From assembly GCF_049532895.1 (NCBI RefSeq), contig NZ_CP064031.1, positions 5,332,001-5,396,000 of the forward strand: a stretch of DNA of 64,000 bases, given 5' to 3'. This document shows positions 35,412-43,006 of this stretch, piece after piece. Under the pieces are notes generated by a model. That model did not search any database and was not told the origin of the DNA. It saw only the letters and a list, made by a program, of their open reading frames with translations. Each line of letters opens with the position of its first letter. Position 1 is the first letter of the stretch. This DNA comes from Dyella_B acidisoli. Lineage in GTDB: Bacteria; Pseudomonadota; Gammaproteobacteria; Xanthomonadales; Rhodanobacteraceae. The position numbers and the translations under genes are program-made.

Positions 35412-36404
35412 TCAACTCAATATCACGATGCCGCCGGGCAAGCTGGTGACCTTGGCGCCGTACGCATCCTTGATCAGTGCAGCGACATCCGCGAGCTGAT
35501 TCAACGAAAACCGCGCCTGCACCTTCCGTGTGGCCAGTCCGTCATTGGCAAGAATAATTCTGCCCGGGCGATAGCGATTGATTTCACGCACCACCTCGGT
35601 CAGCGTCTGGCCGTCGAAAATCAGCACGCGCCGCCGCCATGCCATCGTCGCTTCGACATCTGCGGGCACTACCTGGCCGACGCTTCCGTTGTTGTAATCC
35701 GCGCGCTGCGCGGCTTTGAGAACGGCGATCTGCCCCTGATAGTGGAGCGTGGTCGCGCCATCGAGGCCGGTCACCTGTACGCCGCTGTCGTCGCAACGCA
35801 CATTGCATTTGCCCATCATGCCGACGTCGATGCGTCCACCACCGGCGTATACGCTGATTGGACCATCCGCGACGCCTGTGGCTTTGACCTGAATTTCGCC
35901 ACTCAGCAGATCGATGCCGCTCATCCGGCCTTCCGACTTGCGCAGGTTGATGGTGGTCTGCGTGTTCATCTGCACCACGATGCCTTGCCCCAGGTCCACT
36001 TCGCGTTGCTCGCCCGTGGCGGTGCGATAGTCCGCCGCCATGTCCGACAGCGACGGCCACATTTGCAGCGGCGGATGCATGACCACGAGTGCAGCGGAAG
36101 CGGTGACGGCTGCGCCGAGAAAAGCTCGGCGGCTCATGCGTGGCCATGTGGCGGTGCGGTTGGATTGCGCGGCGGCGCGCGTCCGTTCGCCCGCCATCCA
36201 TGCATGGGCGGCTGGCCCGAGGTTTTCCCACATGCGCCGGGTTTCCGCGAACGCCTCCATGTGCGCAGGGCTTTGCCCGCACCAGTGCTCGAAGGCACGC
36301 GCGTCATGGGCGTTAGCCGTGCCTGATGTCAGGCGCAGCAGCCAATGCTGCGCTTCTTTGTGCAGCGCGGCACGGCGGTGGGCCATGTGATCGAGTATCG
36401 GCAT
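35412..36404 (-). CDS. vreR: FecR-type regulator of the TPS-linked sigma factor (VreR-like)
   Basis: About 330 residues from the ATG at 36404, which follows AGGGGT and lies six bases beyond the sigma factor stop. The N-terminal anti-sigma module (ALHKEAQHWLLRLTSGTANAHDARAFEHWCGQSPAHMEAFAE) is followed by RMSRRAFLGAAVTASAALVVM, which could be a membrane helix with a twin-arginine-like preface. The periplasmic FecR domain (QREVDLGQGIVVQMNTQTTINL) and an STN-like end (LTEVVREINRYRPGRIIL) complete it. The gene order STN protein-sigma-FecR is that of vreA-vreI-vreR (PUMA3) in P. aeruginosa. The name is by analogy. Confidence 0.8.
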   Translation of the reverse strand: MPILDHMAHRRAALHKEAQHWLLRLTSGTANAHDARAFEHWCGQSPAHMEAFAETRRMWENLGPAAHAWMAGERTRAAAQSNRTATWPRMSRRAFLGAAVTASAALVVMHPPLQMWPSLSDMAADYRTATGEQREVDLGQGIVVQMNTQTTINLRKSEGRMSGIDLLSGEIQVKATGVADGPISVYAGGGRIDVGMMGKCNVRCDDSGVQVTGLDGATTLHYQGQIAVLKAAQRADYNNGSVGQVVPADVEATMAWRRRVLIFDGQTLTEVVREINRYRPGRIILANDGLATRKVQARFSLNQLADVAALIKDAYGAKVTSLPGGIVILS

Positions 36405-36409
36405 ACCCC

Positions 36410-36955
36410 TTAAGACTCTTTTCCCGCGCCTGGACCGAACCGCTGAATGACTTTGCGATTGAGACGCTTGCCACAATGTTCGAGCGCCTTCTTCAGTTCC
36501 TTGCCCACCATGCGCACAGAGATGCCAAACCGGCGGGCGATCTCCTCCTGCGCCACATCGTCAACACGGGCGGCAATCAGGATGGCACGCTGTCGTTCGG
36601 TCAACTCACCAAGCGCCTGTTCCAATACATGTACTTCCTGCTTGGCATGTACCACCCTGGCCGGATCAAGCGTATCCGCGCCGACGTTGAGCAGATCTTC
36701 CACCTCGCTGCCAGTGAGGTAGCGCGCATCGGCGTGGCGCTGGTCCGACGCGACATTGATCGCCATGCGGAACAGGTAGCCCGCCGGATTGCTCGACACA
36801 CAGGAGCTGTCGCCCATGCGCTCGATGCGCAGATAGGTTTCCTGCAAGGCGTCGTTGGCCAGCTCGTCGGAACCCAGGCGGTTTTTCAGGCGTCGCCGCA
36901 ATTCATGGCGGCGTTCCATGAACAGCCGAAGCAACGGCAATGACGCGGGCTCCAT
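36410..36955 (-). CDS. vreI: ECF sigma factor of the TPS locus (VreI-like)
   Basis: 181 residues from the ATG at 36955. Region 2: LRRRLKNRLGSDELANDALQ and GYLFRMAINVASDQRHADAR; region 4: LTERQRAILIAARVDDVAQEEIARRFGISVRMVGKELKKAL. It starts ten bases after the STN protein gene and ends six bases before the FecR-type gene, so all three form one operon. It is the best candidate to read the paired GGTTCA-N17-CGGTCTA promoters before tpsB and tpsA. In P. aeruginosa, VreI controls the pdt two-partner secretion genes under low phosphate. The start at 36955 was chosen over upstream ones that lie inside the STN gene. Confidence 0.82.
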   Translation of the reverse strand: MEPASLPLLRLFMERRHELRRRLKNRLGSDELANDALQETYLRIERMGDSSCVSSNPAGYLFRMAINVASDQRHADARYLTGSEVEDLLNVGADTLDPARVVHAKQEVHVLEQALGELTERQRAILIAARVDDVAQEEIARRFGISVRMVGKELKKALEHCGKRLNRKVIQRFGPGAGKES

Positions 36956-36965
36956 CGCCGGGACC

Positions 36966-37682
36966 TCAGTGCACGTACGGCAAAGCCGTAGCGCATACCG
37001 AAACGTCGCCCGCATGTCCGGGCAGCAACAGCATGGTGATCGGCTGCGGCATGCCGGGGGGGGGCGGCTCAAGCACGAGCTTGTTCAGGGCGTGTCGTAC
37101 TTCGTAGTCGCGCTGGCCGCTGATGGGCGTTAGCAGCTTGGCTTTTTCGACGTGGCCTGATGAAGCAATCCATATCTGCACGGCGAGCCGATACGTGCCT
37201 GGGCGCGTATCGTCCAATTGGCACAGTGCGGCTTCAATGGGTTTCTGGATCTGTCCGGCATAGTGTTCGATCACGGCTTCGCTTTCCTCCACCCCAACGC
37301 TTTCTGGTCGCTCACGCACCGTTTTGCCGGCGCTTGCATCTGACTCCGCGAGCTTCAACGTGAACGCCTGGTCGCTGGAATAGCTCGCGACCAGCCCGGT
37401 TCCTGCGAGCAACTTTTGTAACGCTTCGGTCTTGTCGAAATTCCCGTGTACGCCGGGGGACCTTCTGCCCTCTGCCAGCGCGTTGTCGACGAGCACCGCT
37501 TGCCCGGTGAGTTCGCTATAGGTTTGCAACGCCGTCAGCAGCGATTGCGCAGGTATGTCGAACGCGATGCTGTCATCGATGCGGAGTAGACCGGTCCGCC
37601 CAACCGTGGGCGAAGCCGTCTGAGACGGAGTGGAAGCTGTTTCCGCGGGAGATGCCAAAGGCAGCGTCAAACACAAAACCAC
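36966..37682 (-). CDS. vreA: STN-domain protein with TonB-C-like tail (VreA-like)
   Basis: 238 residues. A hydrophobic N-terminus (VLCLTLPLASPA) suggests export. The first half is an STN domain (DSIAFDIPAQSLLTALQTYSELTGQAVLVDNALAEGRRSPGV ... TEALQKLLAGTGLVASY). The last ~80 residues resemble a TonB C-terminal domain (YRLAVQIWIASSGHVEKAKL, LEPPPPGMPQP). There is no beta-barrel: the receptor is reduced to its signalling part, as described for VreA of the PUMA3 system. It would sit in the periplasm and talk to the FecR-type protein. The only standard start in the frame is GTG at 37682, though the frame is open for 78 more bases. A run of nine G lies near the 3' end. Confidence 0.8.
   Translation of the reverse strand: MVLCLTLPLASPAETASTPSQTASPTVGRTGLLRIDDSIAFDIPAQSLLTALQTYSELTGQAVLVDNALAEGRRSPGVHGNFDKTEALQKLLAGTGLVASYSSDQAFTLKLAESDASAGKTVRERPESVGVEESEAVIEHYAGQIQKPIEAALCQLDDTRPGTYRLAVQIWIASSGHVEKAKLLTPISGQRDYEVRHALNKLVLEPPPPGMPQPITMLLLPGHAGDVSVCATALPYVH
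37056..37064 (-). repeat. Homopolymer run of nine G/C inside the STN gene
   Basis: Nine consecutive G on the plus strand encode the PPP of LEPPPPG, about 30 codons before the stop. Slippage here would alter the TonB-C-like tail. Confidence 0.85.
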
Positions 37683-37888
37683 GCATGCAAACCATGGGAA
37701 TACGCGATCAAGACCCTTTGTTACGAAAGCGCTGCACGTTGTATGGCCTCCTTGGACAAGTCACAAAGACTATGCCCGCAATGTGACAGTGAATCGCGCG
37801 AAAACGTTTTTATCCGCCTCTCCTCCACGTTTGTGAAGAAGCCTTCACGCTCATTATTTCGGTGAAAAAATTTTTCACGACTTCTTCC

Positions 37889-37952
37889 ATGACAGAAAAA
37901 GCACGCGCCATATCTCCGTTGTGTGTCCAGACACATGACACACGCATGTCGA
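37889..37952 (-). promoter_or_regulatory. Pho-box-like direct repeats (tentative)
   Basis: On the minus strand CTGTCAT (perfect PhoB half-site) lies at 37895-37889. A pair with correct 11-base period, TCGACAT-N4-GTGTCAT, lies at 37952-37935; the two halves match the half-site at 4 and 6 of 7 positions. Orientation is toward the STN-sigma-FecR operon. Based on eye matching only. Confidence 0.35.
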
Positions 37953-37993
37953 AAACCCTTGTCTACGCTCGATCCATGAATTTTTCGTGACAA

Positions 37994-38023
37994 GGTTCAG
38001 TCCCGAACTGAGAAGCCGGTCTA
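37994..38023 (+). promoter_or_regulatory. ECF-type promoter of tpsB
   Basis: -35 GGTTCA (37994-37999), 17-base spacer, -10 CGGTCTA (38017-38023). The upstream context TGACA and the downstream GTCC next to the -35 are identical to the element before tpsA at 46917. The GG/CGTC pattern is typical of ECF sigma promoters and the VreI-like factor is encoded next door. Confidence 0.75.
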
Positions 38024-38394
38024 TTCGAGCAGGGATGTTGTGGACAGGCAGGGATGCCTTTTCAATTTTTTGCGTCACGCGCAGCGCTAGGCGCTCGCGT
38101 GCGGGAATTTTTCGACTCTTGCAAATGGACGGCCAAAAGCCGCCGCGATCAGGATGCGCATTGCGTGATCAGGCAAAAGAGACATCGTCTGCAAGGACTG
38201 CGAGTGCCACATGGACGTGGCAGGGGGACGTGCTTGCCGTGTGTTGCGGAGCCGACACGCCACTGTCGTGATTCGGTTACCCGCGGCGCGTTAGCTTCGT
38301 GGCATCGATGGGGAGTGCATCAACGGCCCCATGCCGATCAACCCCATGCCAATCAATCGACGGCCGATCAAACGACGCAGGCACGAGGCGGCGA

Positions 38395-40014
38395 ATGAAC
38401 ATGCGACATGGAGGGGATATTCCGGCGCGTTTGGTGTGTCCTTTGGCGGTACTGATCAGCTTGGCGATGGCGTTTCCGCTTGCGGCGCAAACGCAAAATT
38501 CGACAGCGCCGGCACCTTCGTCCGCGCCGGCCAACTTTCAGATCAACGAATACCTCGTGCGCGGCAACACCAAGCTGCAGCCGGTAGACATCGAAGGCTC
38601 CATGGAGCCTTATCTGGGGCCTGGGCGCAGCATGAACGATGTGCACGCTGCGCGCGATGCCCTGCAAAAGTTGTATCAGTCCAAGGGCTATCAATCCGTG
38701 GTGGTGGAAATTCCGCCACAGCAGGTGAAGAACGGCGTGATCCTGCTGCAGGTCACCGAAAACAGCATCGGCCGTCTGCGCGTGGAAGGGGCGAAGTATC
38801 ACTCGCCGCAGGAAATCCGCGATGCGGTGCCTTCGCTCGCGCAAGGTACCGTGCCCGACTTCAACCAGGTGCAGAAAGAACTCACCGATCTCAATAAACA
38901 ACCGGGGCGGCAGGTCGTTCCGCTGCTGAGTCCGGGCAGCATGCCGCAGACAATGGACGTTACGCTCAAGGTCGACGACACCTATCCGTTGCACGGCAGC
39001 GTGGAGGTCAACAACGACCACAGTGCCTATACGCCGGATCTGCGCACCATCGCCTCTGTTCGCTATGACAACCTGTGGCAGTTGGGACACACGATTTCCG
39101 CCACGTATATCGTGGCACCGCAGGATCGGCACGCCACCGAAGTTTATGCGCTGTCGTATCTGGCACCTTTGAATACGGATTGGAGCCTGCTCGGCTCAGC
39201 CTACAAATCCAACAGCAATGCCAACACACTGGGCGGTACGACCGTGCTGGGCAAGGGCAATGCGGTAAGCCTGCAAGCGACGAAGCAATTGCCCGTGCTG
39301 GGTGGCGACTACACGCAGATGGTGTCGTTTGGCATCAGTCGCAAACACTTCGAGCAAAACATCCAGCTCGGTGGGCAGACGCTGCAGGCGCCGCTTACGT
39401 ATTACCCGCTTTCGGCGTCTTACACCGGGCAGCGCACCGGCGAAAAATCCACCCTTGGGTTCACGTTTACCGGCAATTTTGGCTGGCGCGGTGTCGGCAG
39501 CAGCAACCAGGCGTTCGACAACCAGCGCTACAACGCGCGCGACAACTTTGCCGACCTGCGTCTAGACCTCAACTACGCCCACAGCTTCGCCGGCGACTTC
39601 GCCGTTGCAACGCGCGCCAGCGCGCAGGCCAGCACGCAACCACTGATTTCCAGCGAACAGTTCGCGGCTGGCGGCATGAGCAGCGTACGCGGCTATCTGT
39701 CGGCGGAAGAAACAGCGGACAACGGTGCGATCGCTTCGGTGGAGCTGCGCACGCCTTCGATTCATTCATGGGTTGGATCGTTCGCCAACGACTGGCGCTT
39801 CCACATTTTCGTCGACAGCGCGCGCCTGATGTTGATCGATCCGCTCGCCGAACAGCGCGGGCGCTTCACCTTGCTCAGCACCGGCGTCGGCACGTCGTTT
39901 ACGGTTTTCCATTACGTGAATGGCGATCTCGAGTACGCCTATCCGTTGCGGGATGGCGTGCAGACCAGGGCGCACGACGGACATCTGCTTTTCAGCGTGA
40001 AAGCGGGACTTTAG
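38395..40014 (+). CDS. pdtB: Two-partner secretion transporter TpsB (ShlB/FhaC/PdtB family)
   Basis: 539 residues from ATG 38395 (AGGCGG upstream). Signal peptide (hydrophobic LVCPLAVLISLAMAFPL, cleavage after AAQ). POTRA domain 1 begins FQINEYLVRGNTKL, POTRA 2 with IGRLRVEGAKYHSPQEI; a 16-strand barrel follows, with the L6-loop signature MSSVRGY needed for transport. The C-terminus ends LFSVKAGL. It exports the giant TpsA encoded 7 kb downstream across the outer membrane and recognises its N-terminal TPS domain. It is the first gene of the locus and has its own ECF-type promoter. The exbB/exbD/tonB genes directly downstream suggest an energised process, as in the P. aeruginosa pdt locus. Confidence 0.9.
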   Translation: MNMRHGGDIPARLVCPLAVLISLAMAFPLAAQTQNSTAPAPSSAPANFQINEYLVRGNTKLQPVDIEGSMEPYLGPGRSMNDVHAARDALQKLYQSKGYQSVVVEIPPQQVKNGVILLQVTENSIGRLRVEGAKYHSPQEIRDAVPSLAQGTVPDFNQVQKELTDLNKQPGRQVVPLLSPGSMPQTMDVTLKVDDTYPLHGSVEVNNDHSAYTPDLRTIASVRYDNLWQLGHTISATYIVAPQDRHATEVYALSYLAPLNTDWSLLGSAYKSNSNANTLGGTTVLGKGNAVSLQATKQLPVLGGDYTQMVSFGISRKHFEQNIQLGGQTLQAPLTYYPLSASYTGQRTGEKSTLGFTFTGNFGWRGVGSSNQAFDNQRYNARDNFADLRLDLNYAHSFAGDFAVATRASAQASTQPLISSEQFAAGGMSSVRGYLSAEETADNGAIASVELRTPSIHSWVGSFANDWRFHIFVDSARLMLIDPLAEQRGRFTLLSTGVGTSFTVFHYVNGDLEYAYPLRDGVQTRAHDGHLLFSVKAGL

Positions 40015-40060
40015 GGCCCTAAACAGGCTCCAGATCACTTCGGATAGAGGCTCAACGACC

Positions 40061-41875
40061 ATGCGGTACTTCATTCTTCTCTGCACATTGTGTCTGTTGC
40101 TGGCGCCAAGATTGAGCATGGCCGGCGAAGCCTCGTGGTGGAACGACGACTGGTCGTATCGCAAACCCATCACGTTGGATACCACGCCCAAGGGTGGCAA
40201 CCTGACGCAGCCAGTGGGGCGCATGCCGCTGCTGATCCGCTTGCATCCGGGCAACTTCCAGTTCGACGGCGTCGCCAAGACGGGATCCGATCTGCGCTTC
40301 GTCGGTCCGGATGGCAAAACGCCGCTGAATTACCAGATCGAAAACTTCGATCCGGTGATGGGCGTAGCGCAGATCTGGCTCGACGTAACGGATCTGCCGA
40401 GCAACGGCCAGCAGACGATCTGGATGTATTACGGCAACAGCAAGGCGCCCGCGCTGAGCAGCGGCGCAGCCACGTTCGATGCGGATTACACCTTGGTGTA
40501 TCACTTCGACGAACAGAGTGGCCAGCCGCCGAAGGATGCGACGGCCTACGGCAACAACGCGGCGAGCGGTGCGCTGCGCATCGTGGATGGCGGCATTGCC
40601 GGCAACGCGGCGCGCTTCGACGGTTCCACCGTAATCACGCTGCCGGTGAGTTCTTCGCTCGATATCAAGGAAGGCGGCAGCTTCACCTTCAGCGCGTGGA
40701 TCAAGCTGGATGCGCTGCCAACTACTGCGACATTGCTTTACGGCCATCGCCAGGACGGCAAGGCACTCTTGATCGGTATCGACAGTGGTGCGCCATTCGC
40801 GGAAGTGGATGGTGGCAGTGCACCGCAGCGCACGAGCGCGGGCACGCCACTGAAAGCGGGTCAATGGACACATCTGGCGGTGACGGCCGGCAATGGTCAG
40901 ATCGTGCTGTACGTCAATGGTCAGCCCTACGCGAATCTCGCCGCTGCATTACCTGCATTGAGCGGCACCGCAACGGTGGGTGGCGACGCAGCGAGCGCGG
41001 GTGCCACGCCGGTACCGTTCGCCGCCTTCGTGGGACAGATGGACGAGCTGCGCCTGTCGCGCGTGGCGCGTCCCGCCGCTGCGATCACGGCCGACTTGTT
41101 GACGCAAGGTGCGGAATCCAAACTCACGGCCTACGGCGAAGACGAAAAGAAATCGGGCTTCGGCTTCGGCTATTTCGGCATCATCGTCAAATCGGTCACG
41201 GTGGATGCATGGGTGGTGATCGCATTGCTGGCGATCATGGCGATCATCTCGTGGCTGGTGATGTGGCAGCGTGGCAGCTACGTGTCGCAAGTGACGAATG
41301 CGAACGAGCGCTTCCTGCATCGCTATCGCGAGCTCGGCAGCAATCTGTTGGGCCTTTCCGGCAACCATGTCGCGCCGGCCATGAAGCAGGAGTTGTCCGG
41401 TTCGTCGCTGTACCGGCTGTACGAAACCGGGGCCAAGGAAGTGTGGCGCCGCCGCGATGAAGACGGTCGACTGGTGATCGCCAGCGAGTCCATTGAAGCG
41501 ATCCGCGCCGTGATGGATTCCACCCTGGTGCGCGAGAACCAGGCGCTGTCGCGTTCGATGGTGATGCTTACCATCGCAATTTCGGGTGGCCCGTTCCTCG
41601 GCCTGCTCGGCACCGTCGTCGGCGTGATGATTACCTTCGCCGCCATCGCCGCCGCAGGCGACGTGAACATCAATGCGATTGCGCCGGGCATTTCCGCCGC
41701 GTTGCTTGCCACCGTGGCTGGCCTGGCCGTCGCGATCCCCGCACTGTTTGGTTACAACTACCTGTTGACGCGCAACAAGGCTGTTACCGCGAACATGCAG
41801 GTGTTCGTCGACGAATTCGTCACGCGTCTGGCCGAGCTGCATCGCGCTGCCGATCTTTCCACAGTAGAGAGCTGA
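40061..41875 (+). CDS. ExbB/TolQ-like proton channel protein with DUF2341 and LamG domains
   Basis: 604 residues, more than twice a normal ExbB. Signal peptide (YFILLCTLCLLLAPRLSMA); DUF2341-like segment (WWNDDWSYRKPITLD ... QIWLDVTDLPSNGQQTIWMYYGN, residues ~25-140); concanavalin A/LamG fold (residues ~145-345, with SFTFSAWIKLDAL and GQWTHLAVTAGNGQIVLYVNGQPY); then the ExbB module: a membrane helix (VDAWVVIALLAIMAIISWLVM), a cytoplasmic loop, and two helices with the hallmark LGLLGTVVGVMITFAAIA and ISAALLATVAGLAVAIPALFGYN. The LamG part would be periplasmic. With ExbD and TonB downstream it should form a proton-driven energiser dedicated to this locus. The LamG domain may bind glycan or the passenger protein; that is inference. 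Confidence 0.88.
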   Translation: MRYFILLCTLCLLLAPRLSMAGEASWWNDDWSYRKPITLDTTPKGGNLTQPVGRMPLLIRLHPGNFQFDGVAKTGSDLRFVGPDGKTPLNYQIENFDPVMGVAQIWLDVTDLPSNGQQTIWMYYGNSKAPALSSGAATFDADYTLVYHFDEQSGQPPKDATAYGNNAASGALRIVDGGIAGNAARFDGSTVITLPVSSSLDIKEGGSFTFSAWIKLDALPTTATLLYGHRQDGKALLIGIDSGAPFAEVDGGSAPQRTSAGTPLKAGQWTHLAVTAGNGQIVLYVNGQPYANLAAALPALSGTATVGGDAASAGATPVPFAAFVGQMDELRLSRVARPAAAITADLLTQGAESKLTAYGEDEKKSGFGFGYFGIIVKSVTVDAWVVIALLAIMAIISWLVMWQRGSYVSQVTNANERFLHRYRELGSNLLGLSGNHVAPAMKQELSGSSLYRLYETGAKEVWRRRDEDGRLVIASESIEAIRAVMDSTLVRENQALSRSMVMLTIAISGGPFLGLLGTVVGVMITFAAIAAAGDVNINAIAPGISAALLATVAGLAVAIPALFGYNYLLTRNKAVTANMQVFVDEFVTRLAELHRAADLSTVES

Positions 41876-41885
41876 GGAGAGCGCC

Positions 41886-42290
41886 ATGCGAGCCCATGAC
41901 GAAGACAAACCGTACGACGACATCAACATCACGCCGATGCTCGATCTGGCGTACGTGCTGCTGGTGATCTTCATCATCATGACCACCGCGGCGGTGCAGG
42001 GCATCAAGGTGAATCTGCCCAAGGCCAGCGCGTCGGTGAGTCTGGCCAAGCCGCAAACGAAGGCGATTACGGTTTCCGATACGGGGCAGGTTTTCCTCGA
42101 CGCCTTTCCAGTGACCATGGGCGAACTGGAGCAACGGTTGCGCGAACAGAAAGCGCTCACGCCCGACTTTCCGGTGATCGTGAAGGGCGACTCCAACGTG
42201 CAGTATCAGAAGGTTGTCGACGTACTCGACCTGCTGCGCCGTCTCGAACTTACGCAGGTCGGTCTCGTGACCGGCAAGCAAGCGAGCTGA
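41886..42290 (+). CDS. exbD: ExbD/TolR family protein
   Basis: 134 residues: a short cytoplasmic N-terminus (HDEDKPYDDINITPMLD, with the conserved membrane-entry Asp), one transmembrane helix (LAYVLLVIFIIMTTAAV) and a periplasmic domain (KAITVSDTGQVFLDAFPVTMGELEQRL ... VQYQKVVDVLDLLRRLELTQVGLVT). The pattern and length are typical of ExbD. Ten bases after the ExbB-like gene and ten before tonB, so one operon. It forms the stator with the LamG-ExbB protein and transmits proton-motive energy to TonB. Confidence 0.93.
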   Translation: MRAHDEDKPYDDINITPMLDLAYVLLVIFIIMTTAAVQGIKVNLPKASASVSLAKPQTKAITVSDTGQVFLDAFPVTMGELEQRLREQKALTPDFPVIVKGDSNVQYQKVVDVLDLLRRLELTQVGLVTGKQAS

Positions 42291-42300
42291 GAACTTGGCG

Positions 42301-42975
42301 ATGTCAGAGTCCGGTTACCCAGAGCAGACAGCATGGCGTCGATGGCGCGGACGCATCGTCGCCCTTGTGCTGTTGCTTGCCGCGGCATGGCTGGTATGGA
42401 TGCTGGCGAGCCATGAAGTAGGCGTGCGCCGCTCGGCGCCGCGCATCGCCACCATCACACCATTGCCCCCTCCGCCTCCGCCACCGAAGGAAAAGCCGCC
42501 GGAGCCGAAGAAGGTGGAGGAAACCAAGCAGGACGTACCAAAACCGGCGGAACCGCTGAAACCCGTGCAAGCACCAAAAGCACCGGATGTCGCCAAGCAA
42601 ATCACCATCAATGGTCCCGCACAGGCCGGCAACGACGCTTTCAACATCGGCGCGGGCGAAGGCGGCGGCATGGTGGGCAGCGGTGGCGGCACAGGCGTCG
42701 GCGGTTCCTCTTATGAGCAATACCTGAGCTACGCGCTGCAGGAAGCGATTCAGCGCGACGACCGCACGCGCCGCCTGGTGTTCGAGGTACGCGTGAATTT
42801 GTGGCTGTCGCCTGATGGTGGCGTAACGCGCGTACAGCTGATCAAACCCAGCGGTGTCGACAAGACCGACAGCGCATTGCTCGAAGTATTGCGTGGCGTG
42901 CGCATCGATACGCCACCACCGCCGACGTTGAGCATGCCGGTGCGCGTTGCGATGCGCGGCTATCGACCTGGATGA
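42301..42975 (+). CDS. tonB: TonB-like energy transducer
   Basis: 224 residues from ATG 42301 (an in-frame TTG lies six bases earlier). N-terminal membrane anchor (IVALVLLLAAAWLVWMLA), a Pro/Lys-rich periplasm-spanning stretch (PLPPPPPPPKEKPPEPKK...), a Gly-rich link, and a TonB C-terminal fold (YLSYALQEAIQRDDRTRRLVFEV, LWLSPDGGVTRVQLIKPSG, PPPPTLSMPVRVAM). It should couple ExbBD to an outer membrane partner: TpsB, the porin, or the STN protein. The C-domain is of the short type, related to the tail of the VreA-like protein. Its dedicated placement argues for a private role rather than general iron uptake. Confidence 0.88.
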   Translation: MSESGYPEQTAWRRWRGRIVALVLLLAAAWLVWMLASHEVGVRRSAPRIATITPLPPPPPPPKEKPPEPKKVEETKQDVPKPAEPLKPVQAPKAPDVAKQITINGPAQAGNDAFNIGAGEGGGMVGSGGGTGVGGSSYEQYLSYALQEAIQRDDRTRRLVFEVRVNLWLSPDGGVTRVQLIKPSGVDKTDSALLEVLRGVRIDTPPPPTLSMPVRVAMRGYRPG

Positions 42976-43006
42976 AGTTTCAAGAAACTTTTTTATGGAG
43001 AACGCA

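Larger units (their letters stand above)
37683..38394. promoter_or_regulatory. Divergent control region, vre-like operon / tpsB
   Basis: A 712-base gap with no convincing gene. It contains the ECF-type promoter of tpsB (37994-38023), Pho-box-like words (37889-37952), and, just before tpsB, three copies of GCC(G/A)ATCAA at exact 15-base spacing (38333, 38348, 38363). The segment around 37800-37980 is AT-richer than its surroundings. The tpsB leader from the predicted promoter is about 365 bases. Confidence 0.65.

Noticed and set aside
38333..38371. 15-base-period words considered as replication iterons
   Set aside because: Only three short copies, no DnaA boxes, no rep gene and no AT-rich unwinding region beside them.
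38054..38398. 114-codon frame in the tpsB leader
   Set aside because: Arg/His-rich translation, overlaps the tpsB start, and no family resemblance; the region is better read as leader and control DNA.
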